Program-made: the position numbers and the translations under genes | Source of the DNA: Ficedula albicollis | Lineage: Eukaryota; Chordata; Aves; Passeriformes; Muscicapidae | Assembly (NCBI RefSeq): GCF_000247815.1 | Contig: NC_021674.1 | Coordinates: 82,382,935-82,446,934, forward strand | Length of the DNA stretch: 64,000 bases | Direction: 5' to 3' | Shown: in pieces, positions 13,186 to 24,640 of the stretch | How the letters are laid out: each line of letters opens with the position of its first letter | How positions within the stretch are numbered: position 1 is the first letter of the stretch | Notes under the pieces: model-generated | The model's input: the letters and a program-made list of their open reading frames with translations, nothing else | The model's database searches: none | Told to the model about the DNA's origin: nothing

Positions 13186-14299
13186 TTAAAATATCAGTTG
13201 CTACAGAAATAACTGGAAGGAAAGAAGCTCTGTTGTAAATGGCAGGGGAATGTGTAGCAGTTTTACCAACTGGTGCGCTTATCCTTTTGAGAGCACTATT
13301 TGTCCAGGCTATATCTCTGCTAGAAACAGACATTCATTAAGATAAGTCACAAGGAAAGACAGGAGAAAGTCATTTTCCCTCGTGATGATTAAACCCTCAC
13401 ATCTGAAAACTTTTAATTAAAACAGGTTTTTATAACATTTCCCCATATCCACAATAAATTATTCCTTTCCTTCTGAAAATGTAATCTTCTCCCACTGAAA
13501 ATACCACTACTCTCAGATATGCATTTTTCTGCATGAATTTTGTTTCCATTTGAAAATATTTTTCAAGGATAAAGATGATGTAGTATCATACAAAGAGGAA
13601 CAGTAAAACAGGCACAAGCATGAGTAAATATACCAAAAGTTATTTTATGTTTTCTGTTCTCATCTTAATCAGGATCTGTTGATTGGAATGCAACTGAAAA
13701 ACCATAGATAAACATGTAGAAAATACTCTGTATCAGGTTCTTAGTGTTTATTTAATAGATTTCGTGGCATTGGTTGAGGGTGCCTAAAGAAATTTAGAAA
13801 ACAGTGGTTACAAGTGGAAATCTGAAAAACAATATTTTTGTGAAAAAGTTAAACCTGGTCTGTAGTGACTAAGAGGATATTTAGAAAATAGCCCACATAA
13901 CTAAGGAAATCTCTAAATATTACTTAGAAAATTTTCTTTTTATTTTAGTAAAAGGGATAAAACAAGAGGAAAGAAAGGCTGTAAATGCATCATATCATGT
14001 AATGAAATGGCTCTTCCATATCTACAGCAGAAGACCTGCAATTGTTGCTGAAGAATTGCACTTTACCAGACACAAGATAGCAAGCAGGACAAAATTAATC
14101 TTGGTTTTTAAAGGGGATATACTAGACAACCTCATGGTACTTTCTATCTGTGATTTTCACTATTTTATACCTGAAACCGACAGAGTTATCCTTGAGATCT
14201 GGAAGAATGAGTAACGACTTGAAGGGATACGCTCTCTACAAACAGAGGTGATATTATTGGGACACTTTGTTCTCACAAATGGGAATGCTCTTTCATGAC
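13186..14299. other. Non-coding AT-rich stretch
   Basis: Nothing recognised. The 70-codon frame at 14002-14214 has no domain or conserved-looking motif. Confidence 0.55.
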
Positions 14300-14390
14300 A
14301 GCTGAGCAGCCTCTGTCCCTGTCTGTGGCAGGAGTATTGGACCAGATGCTTGTAAAGGTCCATTCCAACCCAAATCATTCTATGATTGTT
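14300..14390 (+). mobile_element. CR1 LINE, short 3' end fragment
   Basis: This reads as a plus-strand CR1 3' terminus: GGAGTATTGGACCAGATGCT, then AAAGGTCCATTCCAACCCAA, then TCATTCTATGATTG, which is the CR1 terminal ATTCTATG-type repeat. Only about the last 90 bp can be recognised. Sequence upstream to about 14217 may belong to the same element but is too diverged to assign. Confidence 0.85.
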
Positions 14391-15512
14391 AGATTAAAAT
14401 AAAATACGAAAGACTTATGAAGTTCAGGAGCTACTGATTCCAGATGAAGAAATAAAGTTGCTTTTCTAAAATACTTATATTTATTTGGGGTTGCAATGGC
14501 AAAGTTGGGCATCATACATGATAAGCTACCCTAGACTTCTTTGCACTATAGTTAACTTGGCAACATGCTACCATCTGCAGATTAAAATTTAAATCTGCAA
14601 TTTAAAATAGACTTAAGATATAGCAGAATTATAAAAATGCTGTAGGTGGCAAGTAGTTGTTATTTTCATATTTTAAAATTCAATTTATAGAATATTCACC
14701 CAAGAAAAACAGTACATGTTCTAGAAATCTTATAGGAGTCTGTACTCATCATCATTTTTTTCCCCAGGCAACTTTGAACATTTAGAAGTTCAGAAAAAAT
14801 CCAGCAAAGTATTGAAAGTTTTTAATATTTTTATGAAAGACACCTGTATCTGGATTTTATTAATTCATAATAATCTATGTTGTACAATAAATGTACAACT
14901 ATCTTTCATCTGTCCATTGAGAAGCTTTGACAAAAGAAATAGAGTTTTAGATTGGTTTACCTTGCCTAATAAATGTGTCTTCCACATTTTCAGAAAGAAA
15001 AAAAAATGGAATGAAATTTCGTTAGACGAGACCAAATTTCAGAAGAATGCTTAAGTTCTTAAAAATATTATCAGTCTAGCTTTTAAAACTAAGAATTTTT
15101 AGAAGAACAGATTTGTCACTTTCAGATAAGAAGGAGAAAATAAAAATGTACTTATCTAAAAACCTGGATAAAGTGAACTGGTTATCTGTCCTTTTACATA
15201 TTGATATGCCCTTATGTATGAGTAGTATGTATGAATGTATGCATATTCATAAATACATTTCTGTGGTCACAGAATTAACTATCACACTATCATGTACATA
15301 ATTAGGAGAGTGCTTGGCAAACTTCTTAATTTCATATGTCATGATGACTCTGTCTTCATATGCTGCCACGTGATTGGAAACTGAAGTAGAATTGCTTATC
15401 ACTTATCACTTGATTTCAGCCATGGCTGTTGGCTGATTTGATTTAACACTGGTGAACACATATATTTCGCTTTGGGGAAATGATGGCATTGGGCTGATAT
15501 TTGACCAGCTAA
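14391..15512. other. Non-coding AT-rich stretch
   Basis: I see no gene, transposon or repeat of note. Confidence 0.55.
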
Positions 15513-15619
15513 TGGGTCACGTAAAATGTTTTTATAAATAAGTTTCCTTTGATACTGAATGTCCTGTGGGTCATGTAAAATGTTTTCATAAATAAGTTTC
15601 CTTTGATACTGAATGTCCT
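15513..15619. repeat. Tandem duplication, 2 x 54 bp
   Basis: The copies at 15513-15566 and 15567-15619 share TGGGTCA.GTAAAATGTTTT.ATAAATAAG and end at GATACTGAATGTCCT. By eye they differ at two positions (C/T and T/C). Confidence 0.98.
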
Positions 15620-16018
15620 TTTACTCCTGTTTGAGCTCACAGTAAAAATCCACTCTACTTGTTAAGGGTCTTGAATCCATTTCCTATATTTAGGATCAGA
15701 ATTGGAAGATCTCAATTGTGCTGTAACATAGCAAATGTAATTTAGTCACCTGTAGAGAATATTTAGTTATCTAATGTTTAGTAAGCAGGTCAACAAGAAG
15801 TAAAAAGTCTAACTATAGCCTTGGTTTATGAGCAAGACTGAGTGACCTACTCTGGTTACTGAGCATCACGTGCTGGGACTTATTCCACGTCCGAGGACTC
15901 CTGACCTGGCAGAGGAGGGAGAGCAGGGTCTGTCACAGCCTGGCACCTCAGCAAGCTGTCCCTTTGTGGGGCCTGATGCAGGTCTCCAATGGTGGTCAGA
16001 TGGCAGCATAACATATAC

Positions 16019-16207
16019 TTAATCTACCGTTCTAATTGTTTGAACTGGGTTGAAAAGCAAAATTTAATCTACCGTTCTAATTGCTTGAACTGGGTTGAAA
16101 AACAAAATAAAACAGAAGAGGTGGTGGAAGAATGCTTAATCTACCGTTCTAATTGTTTGAACTGGGTTGAAAAGCAAAATAAAACAGAAGAGGTGGTGGA
16201 AGAATGT
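16019..16207. repeat. Tandem triplication, units of 45, 72 and 72 bp
   Basis: Three head-to-tail units each start TTAATCTACCGTTCTAATTG: 16019-16063 (45 bp, lacking the last 27 bp), 16064-16135 (72 bp) and 16136-16207 (72 bp). All unit lengths are multiples of three, so a 104-codon frame at 15989-16303 stays open through the array and would encode a repeated LIYRSNCLNWVEKQN motif. The frame has no other coding support. I treat it as a consequence of the repeat. Confidence 0.97.
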
Positions 16208-18780
16208 TTTGTATGCTGGCCACACAGCAGGCAGCACAGACATCACTGTTTAAGACATCATGAGTTTATTGATCGTGCAAGATCCCAGGTTGACTGGGAC
16301 TGACACAGTATTTACTGAATATGAAATGCAAATGCCTAAAGCTGGAGGCTAGCTGCACACAGAAGTTTATTTCATTCAGTTTATGGAAATTTTATTGCTG
16401 AATATTACTAGCAAAAAAAGAAGTGTAGACATTTCTGCTGGTTTATGTTCTGTTTGGGAAATTATAGCACACATCCATGAGATTTTCTTTGCTCCAAACC
16501 TTCCTGGGCAAAAGGTTTTCTCACTTGGGGAATGAGGTTTTAGAAGGAAAACATTGCAACTGAAATAGCTCCCAAGCATCTGTGTGGAATGAGAACACTT
16601 TATAACTGATGCATTTAGCATTTCATCAGAAGCTTGTAAAGTCAGATTTGGCAGGCATAAGCATGGTGTGATAACCTCAAACTCATCCTGCTTTGGGTGT
16701 GCTGGTAGTAAGCAAATGTACCAAAGGTATGAGAACTATTGCAGCATCCTGGGCAGTGTTGTCAATGATAAAATAGTTTTGGCTTTCTTTCTCTGTAGAA
16801 TGGATTTCACAGCCATTTAAATTAATTGACTGGAATGAAATTAATTCTCATCTACACACCCTCATGCAAATCTTAAGAGAATAAGGCCCTAACTGGAAAT
16901 AGGGAGCAGCTTTGGGTAGTTCTGCTTTGTGCCCTGACATTCCACCTTTGAATCAACAGAGACTCTTGGGGTACCTTCAGGACTATTTCTGCTCATCCTT
17001 AGTTCCCTCGTATGCCTCCTTTTTAGTGTTGGAAATGCAAATGTTCTAAACTGAGAAACTATCTGCATGGTTGGCAACAGTTTAATTGTCAGCTCTTCCA
17101 TTTTCTATGATGCTTGAAAGTGTAGGAGTCCTGGAATAAACTAGAAATAGCTCTTCTCAAGGATGCAGCAGAGGTAGCACCCAAGTGATCAGAGATAATT
17201 GGGAAGAAGAGATAGAAGTGGCTTAGGAGAAAGGCACTGAAGCTTGCAGACAGGCACAGGATGGAATCCTTCTCAAATTACCTTGCTGGTTTAATGCTCA
17301 GCTTGATAATTACAGATCACTAGCTCGCAACTGGGAGTTACCAGCTATGACTCTTGCAATGATGAACAAACAATTTTTAAAATATTTTTTTGTTGAGTTT
17401 GAGAAGCTTGGTATTGAGAACCAATACCAAGCACACATCTACACAATGGATAAAAAGGAAAGTTTGCTTCCTACTGTTTAGGGTAGGAAAAATCTTTTTG
17501 GAGAGGTCAGGAGAATGCAGGAGTACAGAAGTATGTGTACACATGGAAAACACATATCTTTCTGGATTATGACAACTTACTTTTATGTCTCCTGCAGCAC
17601 AGCTAAATTTGGAAATTTTATCCCACAGGAAACTTACATATTTTAAAGTTTGCTTCTTTCCTCAAAGCAGGACAAAAAATATTATAATGAAAATTCCAGA
17701 AAAATATGAATCTGGAGACATTCTGGCATTTCTTAAGCTGAAGCTTTATATCTCAGCTAATTCAAGTAGAGATGCTTTGATTTCTTTATTTTCAAAATTA
17801 AGCTGCATTTTCCCCGTGACACCACATCTCAAAGGGATGGGAGTTCAAAGTCCTGAGCTGTGCTCCTGTGCTGGAGCTGGATTTGAGTGTCATATCCATC
17901 CATGCAGGCATCACACTTTGCATTAGGCTATTGGAGACTTTAGTCCTGCATGAAGCCTGGCCTAGCAGACACTAGGCTTTCTTCTAACAAAGTGATTTGA
18001 AGATGGTGGATTTGAAACAACATTCCTGAAGCACTTTAGATAAAAAGGCATATCACAAAAGAGACTTGAAAAGATGTCTCACTTGTTTTTCAGTACAAAA
18101 TCTTGGTCCGTTTGACTGGCTTTTTTGAAGTGAGCATTTTCCTGAACTATGCAGAAACAAAGACTGCAGATACAAAAACTCTGAGAAACCTTCTCTCTCT
18201 TGTCTCTCTTCTCTCTTCTTCACTCTGGAAGTGAGCTTCCTGCTCACTGGGAAACCACATTCTGTGAGAGCCATAACCTAAAACCTTCACAGCAGCAGCA
18301 CCTCTGCACAGAGGAAGAGCTCCTTGGCTCACGAGTATTTATCTAATTTTTAGCTCCTGCTTTGATGATACGTCACAAGACCCTCCTTATTTCAGAGGCT
18401 ACTCCTGTGCCTTTGTGAAGCCTTGGTTAGCAGCTTTTTTGATGCTAGAAAAATTTCTTTTTGGTCTACACGCATACACGTGCTCTATACACGCTGCATG
18501 TGCAGAAAGGGATGTGATGCAGGTTTTGTGGCCTTGTGGCTATGGACAAGCACACTAATGGTGTAGCCTTGGAGCAAGACGTACTCAAGATTTCATGGAC
18601 AGCTTACACTCTCATATATGGATGAAGAGGACATATGTTTTATTTCTATTCGTTTGTAGGCCAATATTGTATTACCTGAACTTGGATATTAGTCACCACA
18701 GTTCTTATACATTTTAGTTTTTATCCGTAGTTGCTCACTGTTTTTTAACTCTGTGTGAGGTCAAGACCTTCTCCAGTGTA
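16208..18780. other. Non-coding stretch with one perfect small hairpin
   Basis: No gene is recognised. At 17406-17432 there is a perfect inverted repeat: 11-bp arms GCTTGGTATTG and CAATACCAAGC around a 5-nt AGAAC loop. It is too short for a microRNA precursor. Around 18360-18375 an ATACGTCAC string resembles a cAMP-response half-site, with no further support. Confidence 0.5.
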
Positions 18781-18980
18781 AATTGATATTGCCATATTTA
18801 AATTAATTGAGCTATGTTCGTTTATACTGTCTAGGAGCTGGCTTTCATGCAATTTTAGTTGTTAATTGCCAGGGCAATTGCAAATGTCCCAATTTATGAA
18901 AAGTTCTGACAATAAGATCAATTTCTTTGTACTTGGAATTCATGTTGCGTTTGATTAGATTTCAATTAATTAGACAGAAG
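18781..18980. promoter_or_regulatory. Candidate conserved non-coding element, homeodomain-site rich
   Basis: This block is dense in ATTA/TAAT cores: TTTAAATTAATTGAGC, TTGTTAATTGCCAGGGCAATTGC, and GATTAGATTTCAATTAATTAGAC. It also has an ATTTATGAAAAG block and lacks low-complexity runs. That texture is typical of vertebrate developmental enhancers that bind homeodomain proteins. The call rests on texture alone. AT-rich DNA produces TAAT cores by chance, and I cannot test conservation here. Confidence 0.25.
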
Positions 18981-21139
18981 CTGATTGTATAGACATGTTT
19001 GTAGTTAGTATTCTAATTAACAAAAACAGCTCTCCTCTGAAAAATGTATCTTCCTGCCTCCCCCAAGGAAAGGAGCTGTCCTTTTTACTTATCCTGTCCA
19101 AAGCATGCAAACCTTTGGGATAGGCAAATAAGCAAATCGTTTGGCTATAAATGCACTTTTGCTGTTGTCTGATCAAAACTAAATGTGCCTGCATACTTCT
19201 ATTGTAGAGCTGTATTATGTTTAGCTATGGAGAATTGTTAGAAAACACTTTTCCTGAAGAAGTGTCGGTGTCTGGGACTGCTTTCCAGGATGGTCTATAC
19301 TTTGACTTTCAGATTTGAAATGAAGATGTATATATTCTGGCTGCTGATGAAACAGACTGGCAGCTGTTGATGGTCACAGCTGGGGAGTGAATGAACTGTA
19401 GAACAATCTCAATTCATACTTTTGAGAAATAGTGCAGGCAATTGTTCCCCAAAATAAAATCATTCTGAAAAGGAGTAGCTTCTGGGTCCCAGGCAGGACA
19501 AGTTAATTTAAATATTGTCAAAGCTAAATCACTTCTATAACCAAAGTATTTATGCATTTGGTAGATGTTAAAAATATCATGTGCAGCATACACTTTTATT
19601 AAAATATCAGAAGAAATATGATTTTGAAGTAGAGGAGCTGAAATCTCAGAGGCTTATTTCTAGCAGTACAAGATCACTTCTAGCTTATTTCTGGCTTTAC
19701 AAGATGTCGTGTATGACATGCAATCATCATATCACATGCATCCCATTTTTATTATTCTGAAACACTGGAATAAACATGAATACTTTTCATTGCTTAAATG
19801 GTTCTAAAGCAAATGTTTTGAGGTTTGTCCATCTTATTTCATTAGAAAACAGTTGGACATTCCCCACTGAAAATGTGTTTATGGTTTACCATGTCCCACT
19901 GGCAAAATTTTGAAGGGAGTGGATTGTTGCACCATCGTTTTAAAGAATTTGGACAGCTAATTTTCAAGTATCCTGGAAAAGTTGTCTTGGAGGAAACTCT
20001 TTTAATCAGTAACTTTAACATGTTTCTGCCAATGTAAATTATTCTGGTCTACTGCAGAACCATCAATAAATTTCATCAGTTTAATATTTAGTATCCACCC
20101 TCTGGAAGAGACAATGCCATAAGCTAAAAAGAAACACTCAGGATAGTTACAAGTACTTGAGAAATATCTTCAGATCTTTCAACAATTGGACAAGTTATCC
20201 ACATTCTTTCAAAATGCTTAAAGTTTATTGGCATGTGAACTGCTTAGCTGAATGGAGAGATGAAAAAAAAAAAAAAAGAAATATTTTGCAATCACTTTGG
20301 GCAATTTCTTTCTCCTTATTCCGGGAATGGTCTGGTTAATTAGCATGCTTTAAACACAACATTTGGCTGTCTGATCTGCACAGATGTACAGTTTGTGCTC
20401 TGCTGGTGATCCAGCTACAAACATGCCACACTCCAGCTGCTTTCTGTGTATTGGCAGAAACAGTGTCTTTACTGCTGCACTTTAATTTTTAAGTTTTATT
20501 TTATTTTATTTTTGCTTCTATCTTTTTTGGTTTTTTTCCTTAACTTTATCAGTCACAAGTCATTGAATCATTACATTTTAATACAAAACTGTTTTACCTC
20601 AGGCGACTTTTCCAGAGATGATGCCATCAGTATGATACAAAAGACCCTCATGAAAAAATAGCTTTGACAGCAAATCTTAGCAATAAGTAAAAGAAAGTCC
20701 ATTGGTACAATTTAATGGAGTTTAAAAAATTGTTTTAACATAGTCTGATTTCTGTTCTTCCTATTTTGAAGAGTAAAAAGACTTTCAAAGTGTTCCATAT
20801 GACAGAACATGCTCACCCACATTAAGAGGGTGTAATAGCTGCACAGTTTGAATCAGAGTCTCAAGGATCTGATGGAGAAACTTTCTTTAAAATTAGACAC
20901 TAGACTTATCTATAGCAAAATTACATACCCTTTCAATTTCACATATATTAGGTGTTCCTCAGAGGGAGCAGACCACATACATTACTAGGTGTCCTGTCCA
21001 TGGCAGTAATGATCATTATCTGTGACATTATTTGCTCAGCTAGTTGTTCGGGTTTCTTCTGTTATAAAGACACAAATTTCAAGCTGTGAAAAAAAAGGGG
21101 CAGAAATAAAGAAACACTACAGCAACAGAATTCAAGGCT
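18981..21139. other. Non-coding AT-rich stretch with an A-tract and a TTTTA repeat
   Basis: No gene is seen. There is a 15-A homopolymer at 20263-20277 without a polyadenylation signal or retrogene upstream, and a short (TTTTA)n run at about 20493-20513. Confidence 0.55.
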
Positions 21140-21454
21140 AAGTGCAGCAGTCACAGAACTTCAGACAATTCTTCTCTCTGCAGCCTGTCATGGTCCCTGG
21201 TGTATTTGTCACTCCTCCCAGCTTTGTGCCATCAGCTCACTGACTGAGGGGCCATCTGCCCTTCATCCAAGTTGTATGGATAAGTTAAACAATACTGAGC
21301 TCACTATTGAACCTTTGGGGATACCACAAGTGACGAGCCTCCAGCTAGACCCCGTGTCTCTGTTTAGGATCTTCTGGGATCTGCCTTTTTGCTAGGTCTC
21401 AATCCACCTCGCTGTCTACTCAGCCAGTCCACACTTCCTCAGTTCCCCCGTGAG

Positions 21455-21459
21455 GATGC
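21455..21459. repeat. Target-site duplication, left copy (GATGC)
   Basis: GATGC here and at 22151-22155 flanks the LTR exactly. Removing one copy plus the LTR restores a continuous CR1 match (GAGGATGC joined to TGTGAGAGAC). A 5-bp duplication fits integration by ERVL-like or some ERV1-like elements. Confidence 0.85.
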
Positions 21460-22150
21460 TGCAAGGCTCCAAACAACTTGCCTCAAGGAGGCTTTTAACA
21501 GGGCTTATGGTTTTTCATGTATTCTGAGTTGGATGCACAGGAGAAATAATGACAAGTTTTTCTGAAGAGGTCAAAACAGCAGAAAATACTTTACTGGTAA
21601 CTTCAGAAAATCAGAGAACTTTGGCAAAGGGTTTAGAACAAAACTCAATCAACATAAAACACTTCTCAAAGTATTAACTTGGCCCTAAACTTTAAGTCTA
21701 TTAGATTTCAAGTTACTCAAGAATTCTAAGTGGTAGTTAGAAGAAGAAAGAGAGAAAGACAGAAAAGATTTAGAAAAGCACACATATGGCTATCACATTC
21801 TGTGTTCCAATGATGGCAGAAACTCCAAGAAGAGGTAGGGTCCAGACAATGCATTGACCTTGTGTTCAGCCTTAAATAGCATTTTGTTTTCTTGGGCCCT
21901 TCCCCAGGTGGGATTTCTGGTCATTTGGCCACTCAGGAGCTGGGCTAGGGGCTCCAGGGGCAGGTGTGGGTCATTGCCTCTGGTGTGCCATGATTGGTAG
22001 CCACTGCAGGGTGGGATACAGGCTCTAGGGGTGAGGGGTAGGGCACTGCCTCACATGGGCAACCTGTGAACAGCATGCCCAACCTGCCCCTTTCCCCACG
22101 CATATCCATCCCAAAATGTCTCAAGGCACTAGTGTTTCCAACCTCTCACA
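21460..22150 (-). mobile_element. Solo LTR of an avian endogenous retrovirus
   Basis: This is a 691-bp insertion with TG...CA ends, flanked by 5-bp duplications and sitting inside CR1. On the minus strand it has the expected LTR order. A CCAAT box (CCAATCATGG, at 21997-21993) comes first, then a TATA-like GCTATTTAAGGCTG about 115 bp downstream (core at 21879-21872), and later a possible polyadenylation signal AGTAAA (21595-21590), followed by a U5-like stretch to the CA end. No retroviral coding sequence adjoins either side. It is therefore a solo LTR, the usual product of recombination between the two LTRs of a provirus. The family is unidentified; the 5-bp duplication and length suggest an ERVL-like group. 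It is younger than its CR1 host. Any residual promoter activity would fire toward lower coordinates. Confidence 0.82.
21872..21879 (-). promoter_or_regulatory. TATA-like box of the solo LTR
   Basis: The minus strand reads CTATTTAAGG. It lies downstream of an inverted-sense CCAAT motif (21993-21997) and upstream of the AGTAAA signal, matching a U3-to-R layout. Activity today is unknown. Confidence 0.55.
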
Positions 22151-22155
22151 GATGC
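22151..22155. repeat. Target-site duplication, right copy (GATGC)
   Basis: Right-hand partner of the GATGC at 21455-21459. CR1 homology resumes immediately after it. Confidence 0.85.
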
Positions 22156-22665
22156 TGTGAGAGACAGTGTTGAAAGTCTTGCTAAAGTCAAGACAGATAA
22201 CATCCACTGCTCTCCCCTCATTCATTCAGGTAGTTGTTTCATAACAGAAAGCAATCAGGTTGTCCAAGAATGATTTACCTGTAGTGAATCCATGCTGGCT
22301 GTTCTTGATCATCTTGTCATCCATGTGGGTAGAGATGACCTCTAGAATGAGGTGCATCATCACTTTTCCAGGTGTTGAGGTGAGGCTGGCTGGTTGGTAC
22401 TTCCCTGGGTCCTCTTTCTTGCCCCTTTTGAAGATGAGGATGACATTTGCTTTCCACCAATCCTCAGGCACCCACCCTGATCTCTGCAACCCTTCAAAGA
22501 TGATCATGACCAGCCTCACTATTGTGTCCACCATCCCTCTCAGCACAGAGGATGCATTCTATCAGGGCCCATGGGCCTCTGCATATCAAATTTGTCTAGT
22601 TCTCTAACACAACTGTCCTTGACCAAGGGAAAGTCTTCAGTCTTGAGGCTGACAGTGACTTTCCT

Positions 22666-23374
22666 GTGCAGAAGTCATATTTTGACTAGTAATATATCAT
22701 CTCTGATACAGAATTGTTATAACACTTCTATGAACACATCAACAGTGTTATTAATCAAACTGTTTATATACAGAAAGCCTTTATCCATGATACATTTGTT
22801 TTCTTCTAAAAATCATTTGTTTTCTTCTGACCGCAGTTTCTGATATCCCAAAGGAGCACCTGTTCATTTTTCCATTTTTCTTCACCCAAAGAAAGGACAA
22901 TTATTACAAAATCTATCACTTTAAGATTAAGGTCATATTTTATTCAAAGAGTTTAAGGGAGTAAAATCACATTCTGTACAGAAAAAATAACCTGCAGTAA
23001 TATCAGAACTAGCAGAAGTAATGAAATTTTCTGTCATCTAAAGTAGGCCAAAATTTCATATGAAATATTTATGCAATTACAGAGTTGATAGTGGAGTCCC
23101 AAGAAATGATAACTGCAAGGTCTATTTTCTGAAAAATGATGCCTCTGAATCTTGTGCATGTAGGAGTAATGCTTTTAGTATAATATTTTATGTTATCATA
23201 AAATAGCATTGACAGGCTGGACCATAATGGCAGCTTATAGAAAGCTTTTATTAGACAATATATTTTGGGGTCAAGATGGTCCCCCATATGCCTCATTGCC
23301 TTTGTGTGCCTGGGCACCACTTAGACACAAGAAGTTACAGAAGAGCAGGAGGAGCTCTCTGCTGTGATTAAACC
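22666..23374. other. Non-coding stretch with a short duplicated 15-mer
   Basis: No gene is seen. CATTTGTTTTCTTCT occurs twice 21 bp apart (22793-22828), a small slippage-type repeat. Confidence 0.55.
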
Positions 23375-23638
23375 CAGTAATGGTTTTAAACTAAAAGAGT
23401 GTATGATTAGATGTAAGAAATCATCTTTTTAAAATGAAGGTTGTAAAACACTAGAATAAGTTGCCCAAAGAGGTTGTGCATGTCCCATTGCTGAACATAT
23501 TCAAGGTTGGGTTGGATGGGGATGTGAGCAACATAATCTAACTGAAGATGTCTCACAGGGGTTGAGCTAGCTGACCTTTAAGGGTCCTTTCTAGCCCAGC
23601 TATTAAACTATTGTGTAATTGCACGATTCTGTGATTCC
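23375..23638 (+). mobile_element. CR1 LINE, 3' end
   Basis: A plus-strand CR1 3' end. TTTTAAACTAAAAGAGTGT is followed by AAAACACTAGAATAAGTTGC, CATATTCAAGGTTGGGTTGG, CTGACCTTTAAGGGTCC and the terminal GATTCTGTGATTCC repeat. It is 5'-truncated, with about 260 bp recognisable. It lies about 700 bp beyond the minus-strand CR1/LTR complex and in the opposite orientation, so it is a separate insertion. Confidence 0.92.
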
Positions 23639-24547
23639 CGAGATGTCCATTGTGCCATGGCTGTGGGGCAGGATGAGGCTGCAGAGAGGTGGGGAATCCA
23701 GCCAGGGCTTCCAGGGCAGCTGGAGTCAGTGTGGTCACAGCCTTAGGCACGGGATGAGCCTGCCTGATGCTAGGACGCCTGCCTGGAGCAGACATGGCTG
23801 ATAAACAAAAGCAGGGCTATGAACAAACCAAGCATGTCTGCTCTGCCTCAGAAAGAAGAAAATAAGGATTTTTTACAATTTAGAGGGGTAGAAATGTAGA
23901 GAGTGGTCACACTGGCTTTACCTTTGCTCCCAAGAGGAAACATTATAGTATAGTCATAAATGTCAGCACTCTGGGCCAAGCAATAACTTTTAATGTCATC
24001 GTAACCAAGGGGCATTTAGAAAGTTTGTGAGGGAAGTTTGGGACTCAGCCATATATATGCACATCAGCCCATATATAAATTCAGTCATTTCTCAGACTTC
24101 CTCAATAAGAATTTATTTGTAGTTCAAACTGAAAGTATGAGATTTATGACTTCCAAGCACTGCTTAGCTAGAGCATGTAGCAGCATGCCTGCTCTTCTAT
24201 GCCACTGGAGCACAGCATTTCCATCCTCTCACCTTGCCTGTTCACATTTTAGCTTCTCCTCAGACAGCACCATAATTGCCTCCTGCTTTAAGGATGGATA
24301 CTTGCATGTGAGCACTGGCTCGCTAGGCACTGTAATGAGAGCCATAGCTTCTTTCTCTGTGGCAACCAAACATCTGTCTGATGTAATAATGAACCTTCTT
24401 GCATGATTTGAGACAAGTTTTAATAAAAGATTTGGAGTTAATAGCCTTTATGTTTCTTTTAGAATTCCTTGCTCCTTTCCATTCAGACTTAAGCACACTT
24501 GTGTGCTGTGGCAGAGCCTTGTAATCCAGTAATTAGCCACGCTGGTG
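23639..24547. other. Non-coding stretch, nothing recognised
   Basis: About 23640-23800 is GC-richer and has frames open on both strands, with no domain. The frame at 24038-24406 (122 codons) is Ser-rich and hydrophobic, with no motif I recognise; I consider it chance. Confidence 0.5.
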
Positions 24548-24640
24548 TACCCTGAAAATTATAGTGGTGGGTAAAAGTTACTTGTTTTCTGAATTACCCT
24601 GAAAATGATAGTGGTGGGTAAAAGTTACTTGTTTTCTGAG
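24548..24640. repeat. Tandem duplication, 2 x 47 bp
   Basis: TACCCTGAAAAT.ATAGTGG begins each copy (24548 and 24595) and CTTGTTTTCTGA ends it. By eye the copies differ by one T/G substitution. Confidence 0.98.

Larger units (their letters stand above)
21140..22665 (-). mobile_element. CR1 LINE reverse-transcriptase segment, decayed, interrupted by an LTR
   Basis: Read on the minus strand from 22665 down, this is the reverse-transcriptase region of a CR1 element. The open frame 22546-22226 contains PEDWWKANVILIFKRGKKED and HGFTTGKS, close to the conserved CR1 finger motifs. It ends at a TGA (22226-22228) where the family has a Trp codon, so a TGG-to-TGA change is likely. The same frame then continues into catalytic block A (CLDFSKTFNTV, Asp retained) and meets a solo LTR at 22150. 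Beyond the LTR (below 21460) the match resumes with RKCGLAE, SSWRLVTCGIPKGSI and ADGTKLGG. The last corresponds to the catalytic F-A-D-D box, with the second Asp replaced by Gly (codons at 21236-21228), and it lies in a different frame. Both ends are truncated. The element is a dead, fairly old copy. Confidence 0.92.

Noticed and set aside
20263..20277. A15 run as the tail of a processed retrogene
   Set aside because: No AATAAA upstream, no coding homology and no flanking target duplication seen. The same applies to the A-runs at 39892, 50162 and 57023.
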